Assembly (NCBI GenBank): GCA_023459355.1
Contig: JAEWUM010000030.1
Span: 28,029 to 92,028, forward strand
Direction of reading: 5' to 3'
Length of the DNA: 64,000 nt
From: Bacteroidota bacterium
GTDB taxonomy: Bacteria; Bacteroidota; Bacteroidia; Bacteroidales; Paludibacteraceae
The notes under the pieces are model-generated. The model saw only the letters and a list, made by a program, of their open reading frames with translations, ran no database searches and was not told the DNA's origin. A program made the position numbers and the translations under genes. Positions 33,847 through 42,226 of this stretch are shown piece after piece; position 1 is the stretch's first letter; each line of letters begins with the position of its first letter.

Positions 33847-34485
33847 CTAAAGATATGGATTTGAAACCCTTTCTTTGCCGATGGTGGTCGATGGTCCGTG
33901 TCCGGGATACACAACCGTTTCATCAGGTAAAATCAATAATTTTTCGGTGATGTTGCGAATCAGCATGCCGTAATCGCCCTGTTCGAGGTCGGTGCGCCCG
34001 ATAGAGCCGTTGAACAATACATCGCCGGCAAACAATACATGTTCTTTTTCGTTGTGGAAAACAAGATGTCCCGGACTGTGTCCCGGTACATGAATAGTTT
34101 TCAGAGCTGTATTTCCAAAACTGATTTCCTGATTCTCCTGCAGGTAAGTTCCGATGGGCTGAGCATCTTCCTGTACCGGAAAACCGTAAATTACCGTACC
34201 AGCAACCACTCTTTTCAGTAGAAATTCGTCGCCAATATGCGCTTCGGGAGTTATACCGTAGGTGTCGAATAAAAATTTATTGCCGAATTGGTGGTCGAAA
34301 TGCAGGTGGGTGTTGAGAACCTTAACCAGTTTCAGTTTATTGTCGTCGATGTAAGCCTGCAACGCTTTCTTTTCATTTTCAAAATAGCAACCGGCATCGA
34401 TAACGACCGCCTCTCCTGTTTCATCATGTACTACGTAAGTGTTTTCCTGTATCGGGTTGAACGTAAATGTTTTAATTGTCATCAT
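33847..34485 (-). CDS. MBL-fold metallo-hydrolase (glyoxalase II-like)
   Basis: A 212-residue metallo-beta-lactamase-fold hydrolase. The metal-binding motif is THLHFDHQFG (about 60-69), with further ligands in HVPGHSPGHLVF, LFAGDVLF and VYPGHGPST. The arrangement resembles the short glyoxalase II-like or YcbL-type hydrolases, which cleave thioesters such as S-lactoylglutathione analogues; the substrate cannot be set from the sequence. Its start overlaps the dapB stop by 4 bp, so translation is coupled, although no pathway link is evident. Confidence 0.9.
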   Translation of the reverse strand: MMTIKTFTFNPIQENTYVVHDETGEAVVIDAGCYFENEKKALQAYIDDNKLKLVKVLNTHLHFDHQFGNKFLFDTYGITPEAHIGDEFLLKRVVAGTVIYGFPVQEDAQPIGTYLQENQEISFGNTALKTIHVPGHSPGHLVFHNEKEHVLFAGDVLFNGSIGRTDLEQGDYGMLIRNITEKLLILPDETVVYPGHGPSTTIGKERVSNPYL

Positions 34486-35237
34486 ATTTTATCTGTAAGA
34501 AATGGTTTGAAAATATCTTCGTACTGATAGAATCCTTTTTCCCTGTCATGAATGTTTTCGGCCACAAAAATTACCCCGTTTCCGAAGGCCTCTCTTGAGA
34601 TAGATTCGTGAATCAGCCTGATGGTTTGGTATTTGAAACCAAAAATAACCTGATGTTTTCCAACGATACCACCGGCACGAACCGAATTAATTTTCGATTT
34701 TTTTAGCCCGAGCGCTTCTGCAATTTTAATGGCAGTACCCGAAACACCGTCTTTATGTTTGAAATGTTCTTCCACAATTTCAATGTCAACAAAAGGAGCA
34801 ATACTCTTTAATACCTTCGCGGCAAAAATCAGGTAGTTGACTCCCAGGGTAATGTTGGGTGACCAAAACACCGTGGTATATTCACCCAAACGTTTCAGGT
34901 ATGCCTCTTGTTCTTCGTTGTAATGAGAAACAGCAGAAATAATTTTAATTTTTCTTTCCGCAGCGGCTTTACCGTATGTGAAGATGCCGTTTTCAGACGA
35001 AAAATCAATGATAATATCTACCGGATGTGTGTCGAGAAAAGGTTCGATTTTGTTGTTGTGCAGGGAATATACGCGCCCCTGATTGTCGCTGTCGATTTCG
35101 AGGATGTCGGCAATTAACCGGTCTTCCTGTCTGGGTGATTTCCTTAGCACCCATTCCAATTCAAAATTCTCGTTCTTCAATATTGCCGAAGCAACAGCTT
35201 TGCCCGTCTTGCCAAAGCCAATTAATCCTACTTTCAT
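34482..35237 (-). CDS. dapB: 4-hydroxy-tetrahydrodipicolinate reductase
   Basis: A 251-residue DapB from the chosen start MKVGLIGFGKTGKAVASAIL, which carries the dinucleotide-binding GxGxxG-like motif (GFGKTG); the frame starts 21 codons earlier at 35300 but those residues are not DapB-like. It reduces the dihydrodipicolinate precursor in the lysine/diaminopimelate pathway. The conserved EEHFKHKDGVSGTAIKIAEAL includes the substrate-binding His-Lys and SGTA motif. FWSPNITLGVNYLI and SVRAGGIVGKHQVIF are also typical. It lies upstream of the MBL gene with a 4-bp overlap. Confidence 0.93.
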   Translation of the reverse strand: MKVGLIGFGKTGKAVASAILKNENFELEWVLRKSPRQEDRLIADILEIDSDNQGRVYSLHNNKIEPFLDTHPVDIIIDFSSENGIFTYGKAAAERKIKIISAVSHYNEEQEAYLKRLGEYTTVFWSPNITLGVNYLIFAAKVLKSIAPFVDIEIVEEHFKHKDGVSGTAIKIAEALGLKKSKINSVRAGGIVGKHQVIFGFKYQTIRLIHESISREAFGNGVIFVAENIHDREKGFYQYEDIFKPFLTDKI

Positions 35238-35371
35238 GGTTGTTCTTTTATTACAAAGATTGATACTTATTCTTATCACAAGAATGTTTTTACCGTTCAA
35301 AAATAAGATTTTTTTTTAAATATATGGAATTAATATACAAACTTTAGTTTATTTTTTATTGTCGAATTGTA

Positions 35372-35400
35372 TTGATACATCAGAAAAACCCGTATCTTTG
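35372..35400 (+). promoter_or_regulatory. Promoter of the acidic conserved gene
   Basis: TTG (35372-35374), an 18-bp spacer and TATCTTTG (35393-35400) match the Bacteroidota consensus, 26 bp before the start codon at 35427. Confidence 0.7.
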
Positions 35401-35426
35401 AATTGTAAATTTTAAACCCATACAAC

Positions 35427-35750
35427 ATGAAAACAGAAGAAGACGATTTGCTGGTTTATGATGAAGATGAAGCCGTTAAGTTTATCCTGAATCATATCCC
35501 CGCTGCTTCGAGGGCTACCATTTCCGACACCAAGGTGGAATATGTATTGGATGTAATCTACGAGTATTATGACGAAAAAGGTTTGATACAGGAAGATACT
35601 GCCGAAGAAGCTAACATCGATGAAGAAGATATGTTCTTGTATTTGAAGAAATGTGCTAAGAAAGATAAAATGGAAATTACCGATGACGAAATCAGCCTGA
35701 TACTGGAAGGTGAATATGAATATGGTAAGTCCATTGGAATTTACAATTAG
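35427..35750 (+). CDS. Conserved acidic protein of unknown function
   Basis: A 107-residue, strongly acidic protein (MKTEEDDLLVYDEDEAVKF) without a signal peptide or membrane segment. It is predicted mostly helical. I do not recognise a characterised family, but the composition and size look like a conserved small cytosolic protein of Bacteroidales. It has a good promoter of its own and lies 17 bp before the acyltransferase gene, so it may lead that operon. Confidence 0.8.
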   Translation: MKTEEDDLLVYDEDEAVKFILNHIPAASRATISDTKVEYVLDVIYEYYDEKGLIQEDTAEEANIDEEDMFLYLKKCAKKDKMEITDDEISLILEGEYEYGKSIGIYN

Positions 35751-35767
35751 TATTTATTCTTAATCAG

Positions 35768-36643
35768 ATGTATTATATTTTTTATGCTTTGATCTGGACC
35801 ATCTCCTGGCTCCCGATGCGGATGCTGTATGTACTGTCCGACCTGATGTTCCCGCTTGTTTATCATGTTGCCCGTTACCGGAGAAAGGTGGTACGACGCA
35901 ATCTGGTGAATGCTTTTCCAGATTATACACCAAAGCAAATTGCAGAAACAGAGAAAAAATTCTATCATTTCTTTTGTGATTTGATGGTGGAAATCATCCG
36001 GCAACTTCATGCTCCCAAAAAAGAGATGAAAAAGCGCATGGCTTTTGAGAACCTGGATTTGTTAATTGAGCAGGCCCGACTGGGTAAGAGTTCGATGATT
36101 ATGACCGGTCATTATTGTAACTGGGAATGGACTTCCGTGATTTGTTTACACCTGCCGGCTGATTTGCCTGCTTGCCCTGTTTACAAAGAATTGAGGGATA
36201 AACATTTTGATGGTCTGATGCTCCGCTTACGAAACCGTTATGGAGCCATTGGTATTGAAAAGAACAACATCATCAGGAAAATGTTTGAAATGAGAAAGGC
36301 CGGTGAAAAAGGAATTTTCGGGATGATTTCCGACCAAAGCCCGGGAGCGAAAAGCATACGCTATAGCATGCCTTTTTTACATCAGGATACGCCGGTTTTT
36401 TTAGGAACTGAACAGCTGGCTAAGAAATATGATTATCCGGTTTTTTATCTTGATATTGAAAGAGTTAAAAGAGGTTATTATCTTGCAAAAGTAAAGCCGA
36501 TTACTACAGATCCTGTTCATACATCGGAATATGAAATTACAACCAAATTCATGCAAATGCTGGAACAGAGTATTCAGGAACGGCCTGAGTTCTGGCTTTG
36601 GTCGCATAATCGTTGGAAACACAGTAAAAAAGCAGCAGTTTGA
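35768..36643 (+). CDS. LpxL/HtrB-type lipid A acyltransferase
   Basis: A 291-residue lysophospholipid acyltransferase-superfamily protein of the lipid A biosynthesis type. It has one N-terminal membrane helix, then the HX4(D/E) catalytic motif in MTGHYCNWEW (about 113-122), GMISDQSPGA near 188-197 and a final FWLWSHNRWKHSK, which matches the WxHxRWK ending of LpxL/LpxM. It transfers a secondary acyl chain to lipid A on the inner membrane. The stop overlaps the TTG start of the following glycosyltransferase, so the two are translationally coupled. Confidence 0.92.
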   Translation: MYYIFYALIWTISWLPMRMLYVLSDLMFPLVYHVARYRRKVVRRNLVNAFPDYTPKQIAETEKKFYHFFCDLMVEIIRQLHAPKKEMKKRMAFENLDLLIEQARLGKSSMIMTGHYCNWEWTSVICLHLPADLPACPVYKELRDKHFDGLMLRLRNRYGAIGIEKNNIIRKMFEMRKAGEKGIFGMISDQSPGAKSIRYSMPFLHQDTPVFLGTEQLAKKYDYPVFYLDIERVKRGYYLAKVKPITTDPVHTSEYEITTKFMQMLEQSIQERPEFWLWSHNRWKHSKKAAV

Positions 36644-37659
36644 AAACCGCGATTGTCATATTGAACTGGAACGGAGCGCATTATCTTCAGCAGTTTCTTC
36701 CTGCATTAAGGGAATATACCACTTCGCCTGATGTGGATATTTACGTGGCGGATAACGGATCGACAGACAATTCTCTGTTGATATTGGGCAAGTATTTTAA
36801 GGAAGTCAAAATTTTATTGCTCAATCGCAATTACGGCTTTGCTGAAGGGTATAATCGCGCCCTGGCTCAGATTGAGGCCGATTACTATGTTTTGCTGAAT
36901 TCCGATGTTGAGGTTACGCCGGGATGGCTGGAACCTTTGCTGGGTTACCTGCAACAACATCCGGAGGTAGCTGCCTGTCAGCCGAAAATATTGTCGTATC
37001 ACAACCGGACTCATTTTGAACATGCCGGCGCCGCTGGTGGTTTCATCGACATGCTGGGTTATCCTTTCTGTCGTGGGCGTGTTTTGGCGGTGACAGAAGA
37101 AGATCGCGGACAATATGACGAAGTGTGCGATGTGTTTTGGGCAACCGGCGCTTGTCTGGTAATCCGGGCCGATGTGTTTGAGAAAGAGGGTGGTTTTGAC
37201 GATGACTTTTTTGCCCACATGGAAGAGATTGATTTGTGCTGGCGACTGAAAAGCCGCGGATACCGGATTGTTTGCGTCCCTCAAAGCAAGGTGTATCATG
37301 TCGGGGGGGGCACTCTTCATGTTGAACATCCACGGAAAACCTATCTGAATTTCAGGAATAACTTGTTTTTGTTGTATAAGAATCTGCCTGCTAAGCAACT
37401 TTTCCCTGTACTTCTTCTACGATTCTTTATGGATTACCTGGCTGCTTTTCAGCTATTTGTTACCGGTAAACCGCAAAATGCCAAAGCTGTTTTTAAGGCC
37501 CGGTTGGATTACCGTAAGATGTTGCCATCTTTCAAAAGCAAACGCGAAGAAAACCTGCGGAAAACTACCCAAACACACATTCCCGAAATAGCAAGAAAAA
37601 GCGTTATTTTGAATTATTATTTGTTGGGGAGGAAAACGTATAAAGCGAATAGTGAATAA
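36640..37659 (+). CDS. Family 2 glycosyltransferase
   Basis: A 339-residue GT2 enzyme with an apparent TTG start overlapping the acyltransferase stop (TTGA). The GT-A fold begins VILNWNGAHYLQQFLPAL; DNGSTDNS (about 41-48) and the NSDVEV metal-binding motif (about 88-93) are present. The acceptor part has GACLVIRADVFEKEGGFDDDFFAHMEEIDLCWRLK, the ED-type catalytic region of rhamnosyl/dTDP-sugar transferases. It probably adds a sugar to lipopolysaccharide or capsule. The last residues KANSE and the TAA stop come from an AATAGTGAATAA-type repeat that also closes the helicase gene on the other strand. Confidence 0.9.
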   Translation: MKTAIVILNWNGAHYLQQFLPALREYTTSPDVDIYVADNGSTDNSLLILGKYFKEVKILLLNRNYGFAEGYNRALAQIEADYYVLLNSDVEVTPGWLEPLLGYLQQHPEVAACQPKILSYHNRTHFEHAGAAGGFIDMLGYPFCRGRVLAVTEEDRGQYDEVCDVFWATGACLVIRADVFEKEGGFDDDFFAHMEEIDLCWRLKSRGYRIVCVPQSKVYHVGGGTLHVEHPRKTYLNFRNNLFLLYKNLPAKQLFPVLLLRFFMDYLAAFQLFVTGKPQNAKAVFKARLDYRKMLPSFKSKREENLRKTTQTHIPEIARKSVILNYYLLGRKTYKANSE

Positions 37660-37661
37660 CT

Positions 37662-37981
37662 AATAGTGAATAATGCGAATCAGGAGTTGAAAATTAGCTC
37701 CCTCACTTCCGTTCGGGATGACAAATTATGCATTATTAATATTACCCATCGCCAAGAGTATGCAAAAACCATCCTGTTTTTGCCACGATGGGTGCAAAGT
37801 TTCTCGAACCGTCGTCGTAAAGAATCTAATCATACAGTGAAAGATAGTGCGACGGTATTTGACCTTACGGAATCCTTGTCATCCCGAGCGGAAGTGAGGG
37901 ATCTAAGGGAGGAGCGTAATAAAAAAGCACGACCTGCATCTCTATGTTGTATCCTACTCCTGATTCGCATTATTCGCTATT
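37662..37981. repeat. Outer 26-bp inverted repeat flanking element B
   Basis: Left arm 37662-37687 and right arm 37956-37981 are reverse complements with one mismatch. They lie at the 3' ends of two convergent genes and enclose the 211-bp element at 37695-37905, giving a nested inverted-repeat structure of about 320 bp. The right arm reaches into the helicase stop codon. Confidence 0.8.
37695..37905. repeat. 211-bp terminal-inverted-repeat element (copy B, reversed)
   Basis: It has ~30-bp terminal inverted repeats (37695-37724 and 37876-37905, two mismatches) and is collinear with the reverse complement of 18399-18610 over the whole length, with many single-base differences. The central hairpin is kept; the outer stem pair G-C of copy A (18516 with 18557) is A-T here, a compensatory change. 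No reading frame is shared between the copies. Confidence 0.85.
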
Positions 37982-40129
37982 CGCTTTCCGTTTATTGCTC
38001 TTCTCCTCCGCCGATTTCTCATACATCCTCGACGTCAGGTTGTTATCAAGGCAGTATTCGGTAATTACATCCAAAAATCTTTTGCCGTATTTTTGTACTT
38101 TGGTTTTACCAAAACCATGAATCAGAAGAAGTTCTTTTTCGGATAAGGGCAGATAATCGGCCATTTCCTTGATGGTTTTGCTACCGGCAACTAAGTAGAT
38201 GGGCGTGTCATCGGGTTCGCAAATTTTATTGCGTAGTTCCAGCAGTTTGAAATAGAGTTGCGGGTGACGGGTCTGGAAGTTTTTGGCCGTCCCCGTTTTA
38301 GAATAAGCATTGATACTGAAATCAGGCACTGTGAACTTGTTTTTTAATGCGAAATAGTTTTCTGCTGAAAAAGGATGTTGCAGGTTCTTCATGATATAAT
38401 AATGCTGCGCTAAAGAACCAAACAAGCTTTTGATACCCTCATTGAATGTTTGTGCATTCTCCCTGTTGTCGGTCGTTGCCGGCGATTGCTTCAGTGTTTC
38501 GTTTAGTTTTCTGATTTTGTCCATGAAGAAAGTGGTGCCTGCTTCGATACGTTCCGACAGAAAATCTTCATCAACATTGTACTGCGTGAAAATACGTTCA
38601 ATCTGTATACTGAACCGGGAACCGACTTCTTCGAGTTCTGTCAGCTGACCGGCTATGTTCTTCAAATATTCCGGCGTTTCTTCATTGAAGGAAGCGGCAA
38701 TTTCTTCTATTGACTTCATGAATCGCCCGAACTGATTTCTCAGACTGCCGAAATCAAACAGATTTTTCAATATGTACGATCTGAAATCATGGCGGGAGCG
38801 ATCCAGCTCTTTCTCTAAAACTTCCAAAGGTAATTTTTGCGTCTCATAAGCCAGTATCTGTTGGTCGTTTTCAATACTGTATGGGTTAATTCGACTCAGT
38901 AAAACTAACCCCTCCAGGTTGCTGCACCGACTCAGGGCCACGTAAACCTGTCCCGGTGCAAAGGCTTCTCCGGCATCAATAACAGCCTTGTCGAACGTCA
39001 GTCCCTGGCTTTTGTGGATGGTAATAGCCCAGGCTAAGCGGAGCGGGAACTGGGTGAATTTACCGATGTATTCTTCGTCGATTTTTTTTGTGACCGGATT
39101 GGCTGTGTAACGTATGTTTTCCCATTCCATGGGGGTGACATCAATCATACTGTTATCTCCCGGACATTCGATGGTGATGACATCCTTCCCGAATGCCCTG
39201 ATGATACCGATTTTCCCGTTGTAGAATCTTCTGGGTGTCTCGGTATCGTTCTTGATCAACATTACTTTGGCTCCAATTTTCAGGTGTAATTGCGGGTCGG
39301 TCGGGTAGTTTTTCTCATTGAATTCTCCTTCGATTCTGGCTGTGAAACATTGTGTCTCACCCGGAAGTTTGCTGAGTTCCTCCGCATTGATGCGGTCGGC
39401 TTTGTAATTGTGCGTAGTCAGGGTGATGAACGAGTCATCTGCGGGTGGAACAAATAAAGCATTGTATTTGCTTTGTAAGACCTTCAGTCCCGATGCACTC
39501 AGGCAGTTATTCCTTACTTCGTTCAGGATGCGGATAAAGTGTTCGTCCGACTGACGGTATATTTTGTCCAGTTCGATGTAAACCGGCGGTTTTTGCAGGA
39601 TGGCGTGACTGTGAAAAAAATAGGGCGATTCGTAAAATTGTGACAAAAACCTCCATTCTTCCTCACTTACCACAGGAGAAAGCTGAAACATGTCGCCGAT
39701 AAAAATAACCTGCACTCCGCCGAAAGGTTCTTTGTGCCTGAATCTGACCTGCCTGAGGATGGTGTCGATGGCATCTAAGGTGTCAGCTCTTACCATACTG
39801 ATTTCATCGATGATGAGCAACTCCAGTTCCTGCAGGATTTTCCGTTTGAAAGAGCGCATCTTGCTTTTTTCTATCAGGTCTTTCTTGCCCTCAGCAGTTG
39901 GAATAAAAGGCGTAAACGGAAGCTGAAAGAACGAGTGCATGGTAACTCCGCCTGCATTGATGGCTGCCACACCGGTTGGAGCTACAATAGCCGTTTGTTT
40001 GGCCGTTTGTTTTTTCAGGTTGTGCAGGAATGTTGTTTTACCTGTGCCCGCTTTTCCGGTCAGAAAGATGTGTTTGTTAGTCTGCAGAGCAAATCCCTGC
40101 GCCAGATCATAAATGGGAGTGGAAGACAT
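37970..40129 (-). CDS. PIF1/RecD-like superfamily 1B helicase
   Basis: A 719-residue helicase from the preferred start MSSTPIYDLAQGFALQTN (frame opens 9 codons earlier at 40156). Walker A is LTGKAGTGKTTFL (about 24-36), Walker B is LLIIDEISMV (about 103-112), then VIFIGDMFQLSPV (about 142-154) and the C-terminal UvrD_C_2-like AITIHKSQGLTFDKAVID with VYVALSRCSNLEGLVLLS. The last ~90 residues look like an HRDC-type domain (LFELRNKICEP type) followed by a helical DNA-binding part (YLPLSEKELLLIHGFGKTKVQKYG). This group is widespread in Bacteroidota; a role in recombination or fork repair is inferred. It ends KANSE with the stop inside a repeat. A 29-bp tandem array lies just upstream of its start. 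Confidence 0.9.
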   Translation of the reverse strand: MSSTPIYDLAQGFALQTNKHIFLTGKAGTGKTTFLHNLKKQTAKQTAIVAPTGVAAINAGGVTMHSFFQLPFTPFIPTAEGKKDLIEKSKMRSFKRKILQELELLIIDEISMVRADTLDAIDTILRQVRFRHKEPFGGVQVIFIGDMFQLSPVVSEEEWRFLSQFYESPYFFHSHAILQKPPVYIELDKIYRQSDEHFIRILNEVRNNCLSASGLKVLQSKYNALFVPPADDSFITLTTHNYKADRINAEELSKLPGETQCFTARIEGEFNEKNYPTDPQLHLKIGAKVMLIKNDTETPRRFYNGKIGIIRAFGKDVITIECPGDNSMIDVTPMEWENIRYTANPVTKKIDEEYIGKFTQFPLRLAWAITIHKSQGLTFDKAVIDAGEAFAPGQVYVALSRCSNLEGLVLLSRINPYSIENDQQILAYETQKLPLEVLEKELDRSRHDFRSYILKNLFDFGSLRNQFGRFMKSIEEIAASFNEETPEYLKNIAGQLTELEEVGSRFSIQIERIFTQYNVDEDFLSERIEAGTTFFMDKIRKLNETLKQSPATTDNRENAQTFNEGIKSLFGSLAQHYYIMKNLQHPFSAENYFALKNKFTVPDFSINAYSKTGTAKNFQTRHPQLYFKLLELRNKICEPDDTPIYLVAGSKTIKEMADYLPLSEKELLLIHGFGKTKVQKYGKRFLDVITEYCLDNNLTSRMYEKSAEEKSNKRKANSE

Positions 40130-40146
40130 AGTTAATAGTGGTTTGT

Positions 40147-40170
40147 AGAGACGCACTGCCGTGCGTCTCT
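40147..40170. repeat. 10-bp hairpin at the head of the tandem array
   Basis: AGAGACGCAC (40147-40156), loop TGCC, then GTGCGTCTCT (40161-40170) is a perfect hairpin. Its right arm is the first word of the 29-bp repeat unit that follows. Only 18 bp separate it from the helicase start codon (minus strand). Confidence 0.8.
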
Positions 40171-40345
40171 TTTTAATTATGAATAATCCGTGCGTCTCTT
40201 TTTAATTATGAATAATCCGTGCGTCTCGTTTTTAATTATGAATAATCCGTGCGTCTCGTTTTTAATTATGAATAATCCGTGCGTCTCTTTTTAATTATGA
40301 ATAATCCGTGCGTCTCTTTTTAATTATGAATAATCCGTGTGTCTC
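40161..40345. repeat. Six 29-30 bp tandem repeats upstream of the helicase
   Basis: Units start at 40161, 40190, 40219, 40249, 40279 and 40308; each reads GTGCGTCTC(G)TTTTTAAT and ends GAATAATCC, and the two central ones have one extra G. A degenerate seventh copy follows at 40337. There are no unique spacers, so it is a minisatellite rather than CRISPR. The remaining ~125 bp up to the decarboxylase terminator show nothing recognised. Confidence 0.92.
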
Positions 40346-40471
40346 TTAATGAATAATCAATAATGAATAGCGAATTTTTCTGTTGCATTTTTTATTTTTG
40401 AGGAGTGAATCCGTGTCTGCAAATATCCGTAAAATCGGTCATAAAAGCAACCACATTAAGTTTAAAAAAAC

Positions 40472-40503
40472 AAAAAAAGTCTGCAAGTGATGTTGCAGAC
40501 TTT
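40472..40503 (-). terminator. Terminator of the methylmalonyl-CoA decarboxylase operon
   Basis: AAAGTCTGCAA (40476-40486) pairs with TTGCAGACTTT (40493-40503), loop of 6 bases. On the minus strand it lies 27 bp after the oadB-type stop and runs into a T tract. Confidence 0.85.
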
Positions 40504-40529
40504 CTTATGTGATGAGCGATAACCAGCGC

Positions 40530-41768
40530 TTATGTTAACATATTAAGCAAAATACCGGCAGCTACCGCAGAACCGATTACACCGGCCACATTGGGTGCCA
40601 TGGCATGCATGAGTAAGTGGTTGGTTTTATCTGCTTTAAGACCTTGTTCCTGAGAAACACGGGCAGCGGCCGGAACGGCAGATACACCTGCAGAACCAAT
40701 CAACGGGTTAATTTTGTTACCCTCTTTCAGAAATACATTTAACAACTTTGCAAACAATACACCCGAAGCAGTTGCAACAACAAAGGAAAGCGCCCCTAAT
40801 CCGAATATTTTCAGTGAATCCATGGTGATGAATCTGTCGGCTTGTGTCGAAGCTCCGACAGTCAATCCCAGCAGAATTGTTATCGAGTTGATCAATGCAA
40901 ATCTGGCTGTTTCAGCCAGTCGCTCTGTTACAGTGGATTCTTTCAGGAGGTTTCCTAAAAACAACATACCTAACAAGGGTAATGCACTTGGGGCAATGAA
41001 AGTGGTCAGCACCATTCCGATGATAGGGAAAGCAATTTTCTCTGTTTTCGAAACCGGTCTGGGTGGCTTCATCCTGATTAACTTTTCTTTTTTTGTTGTC
41101 AGTAGATTCATTACCGGAGGTTGAATAAGCGGTACCAGCGCCATGTAGGAATACGCAGCAACCGCAATGGTTCCGATCAGTTCAGGTGCAAGTTTTGAGG
41201 TAAGAAAAATGGCGGTCGGACCATCGGCTCCACCAATGATACCGATTGCTCCTGCTTGTTCAGGAGTGAATCCCAGTGCGTATGCCCCGAAAAAGGTAAT
41301 AAAAATACCTGTTTGAGCGGCAGCCCCTAACAACATTAATTTCGGGTTTGAAATCAGGGATGAAAAGTCAGTCATGGCTCCAATGCCTAAAAACACCAAC
41401 GGTGGATACCATCCGTCAATTACACCACTGTACAATATATTCAATACCGAACCTTCGTCATAAATTCCAATCCCTTCATCACTTCCGATGGGTAAAGGAA
41501 TATTTCCGATGATCATTCCAAAGCCGATGGGAATAAGCAACAAAGGTTCCCAGCCCTTCTTAACAGCCAGGATGATGAAAACTATGCCGACCAGAATCAT
41601 GGCCAGGTACTTAAACTGAAAGTTGGCAAAACCTGTACTGTACCAAAACTTCTCTAAGCCTTCAAAAAGTGCATTTTGTCCTGCAGCGTCTTGTCCGAAT
41701 ACATTGAAGGGAACGAAAAGAGCTATCAAAACAAATAAAATAGTGATATTCTTTATATTATTTCTCAT
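40530..41768 (-). CDS. Sodium-pumping decarboxylase, beta subunit
   Basis: A 412-residue membrane protein of the OadB/MmdB/GcdB family. It catalyses decarboxylation of carboxybiotin coupled to export of sodium ions. About 11 membrane helices are visible, with an N-terminal signal-like segment. The family hallmark GIIGGADGPTAIFLTSKLAPELIG (about 176-199) contains the Asp that takes part in sodium/proton handling, and PLIGSAGVSAVPAAARV near 356 is also typical. It is the last gene of the operon mce-mmdA-gamma-biotin carrier-beta. The N-terminal extension (FGQDAAGQNALFEGLEKFW) is common in Bacteroidota versions. Confidence 0.94.
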   Translation of the reverse strand: MRNNIKNITILFVLIALFVPFNVFGQDAAGQNALFEGLEKFWYSTGFANFQFKYLAMILVGIVFIILAVKKGWEPLLLIPIGFGMIIGNIPLPIGSDEGIGIYDEGSVLNILYSGVIDGWYPPLVFLGIGAMTDFSSLISNPKLMLLGAAAQTGIFITFFGAYALGFTPEQAGAIGIIGGADGPTAIFLTSKLAPELIGTIAVAAYSYMALVPLIQPPVMNLLTTKKEKLIRMKPPRPVSKTEKIAFPIIGMVLTTFIAPSALPLLGMLFLGNLLKESTVTERLAETARFALINSITILLGLTVGASTQADRFITMDSLKIFGLGALSFVVATASGVLFAKLLNVFLKEGNKINPLIGSAGVSAVPAAARVSQEQGLKADKTNHLLMHAMAPNVAGVIGSAVAAGILLNMLT

Positions 41769-41771
41769 ATC

Positions 41772-42221
41772 TTATTCAATTTCAAATAGCACTTCATCCT
41801 GTAAAACAGTGTGACCCACAGGGGCACATATTTTTACTACTTTACCGGAACGTTCTGCTAAAATGTTATTTTCCATTTTCATTGATTCCATGATCAATAA
41901 TATATCACCCTCCATGAAAGTTTCTCCTACAGCAACATTTACTTTTACAATCTTACCGGGCAGTGGTGATTTGATTGTTTTAGCACTGGGTCGTTTGCTT
42001 TCGGAAACCGGTTTCAGGTTTTCTTTTGCCCTGTCGTCACCCTGTTTGGTTTGTACATCTTTGCGAACCAGTACGACCGGAGTTTTTGTTGTTTTTATTT
42101 CCTGATGGATTTTCACTGAATAGGGAGTTCCATTCACTTCAATATCGGCGATATCCCCTTCAATTTTTTTGACTCTAACCGCAAAGTCATCTCCATTTAT
42201 AGTGAAATTAAATTTTTTCAT
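41772..42221 (-). CDS. Biotin carrier subunit of the decarboxylase
   Basis: A 149-residue biotin/lipoyl-attachment protein. The C-terminal ~70 residues form the biotinyl domain, with the biotinylated lysine in IMESMKMENN (about 111-120). The N-terminal part (FNFTINGDDFAVRVKKIEGDIADIEVNGTPYSVKI) is typical for the MmdC/acyl-CoA carboxylase carriers of this phylum, followed by a basic, proline-containing linker. It carries CO2 from the carboxyltransferase to the beta subunit. It lies 3 bp before the beta-subunit gene and 5 bp after the gamma-subunit gene. Confidence 0.94.
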   Translation of the reverse strand: MKKFNFTINGDDFAVRVKKIEGDIADIEVNGTPYSVKIHQEIKTTKTPVVLVRKDVQTKQGDDRAKENLKPVSESKRPSAKTIKSPLPGKIVKVNVAVGETFMEGDILLIMESMKMENNILAERSGKVVKICAPVGHTVLQDEVLFEIE

Positions 42222-42226
42222 TTATT

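Noticed and set aside
40161..40345. CRISPR array
   Set aside because: The whole 29-30 bp unit repeats without unique spacers, and no cas gene is present.
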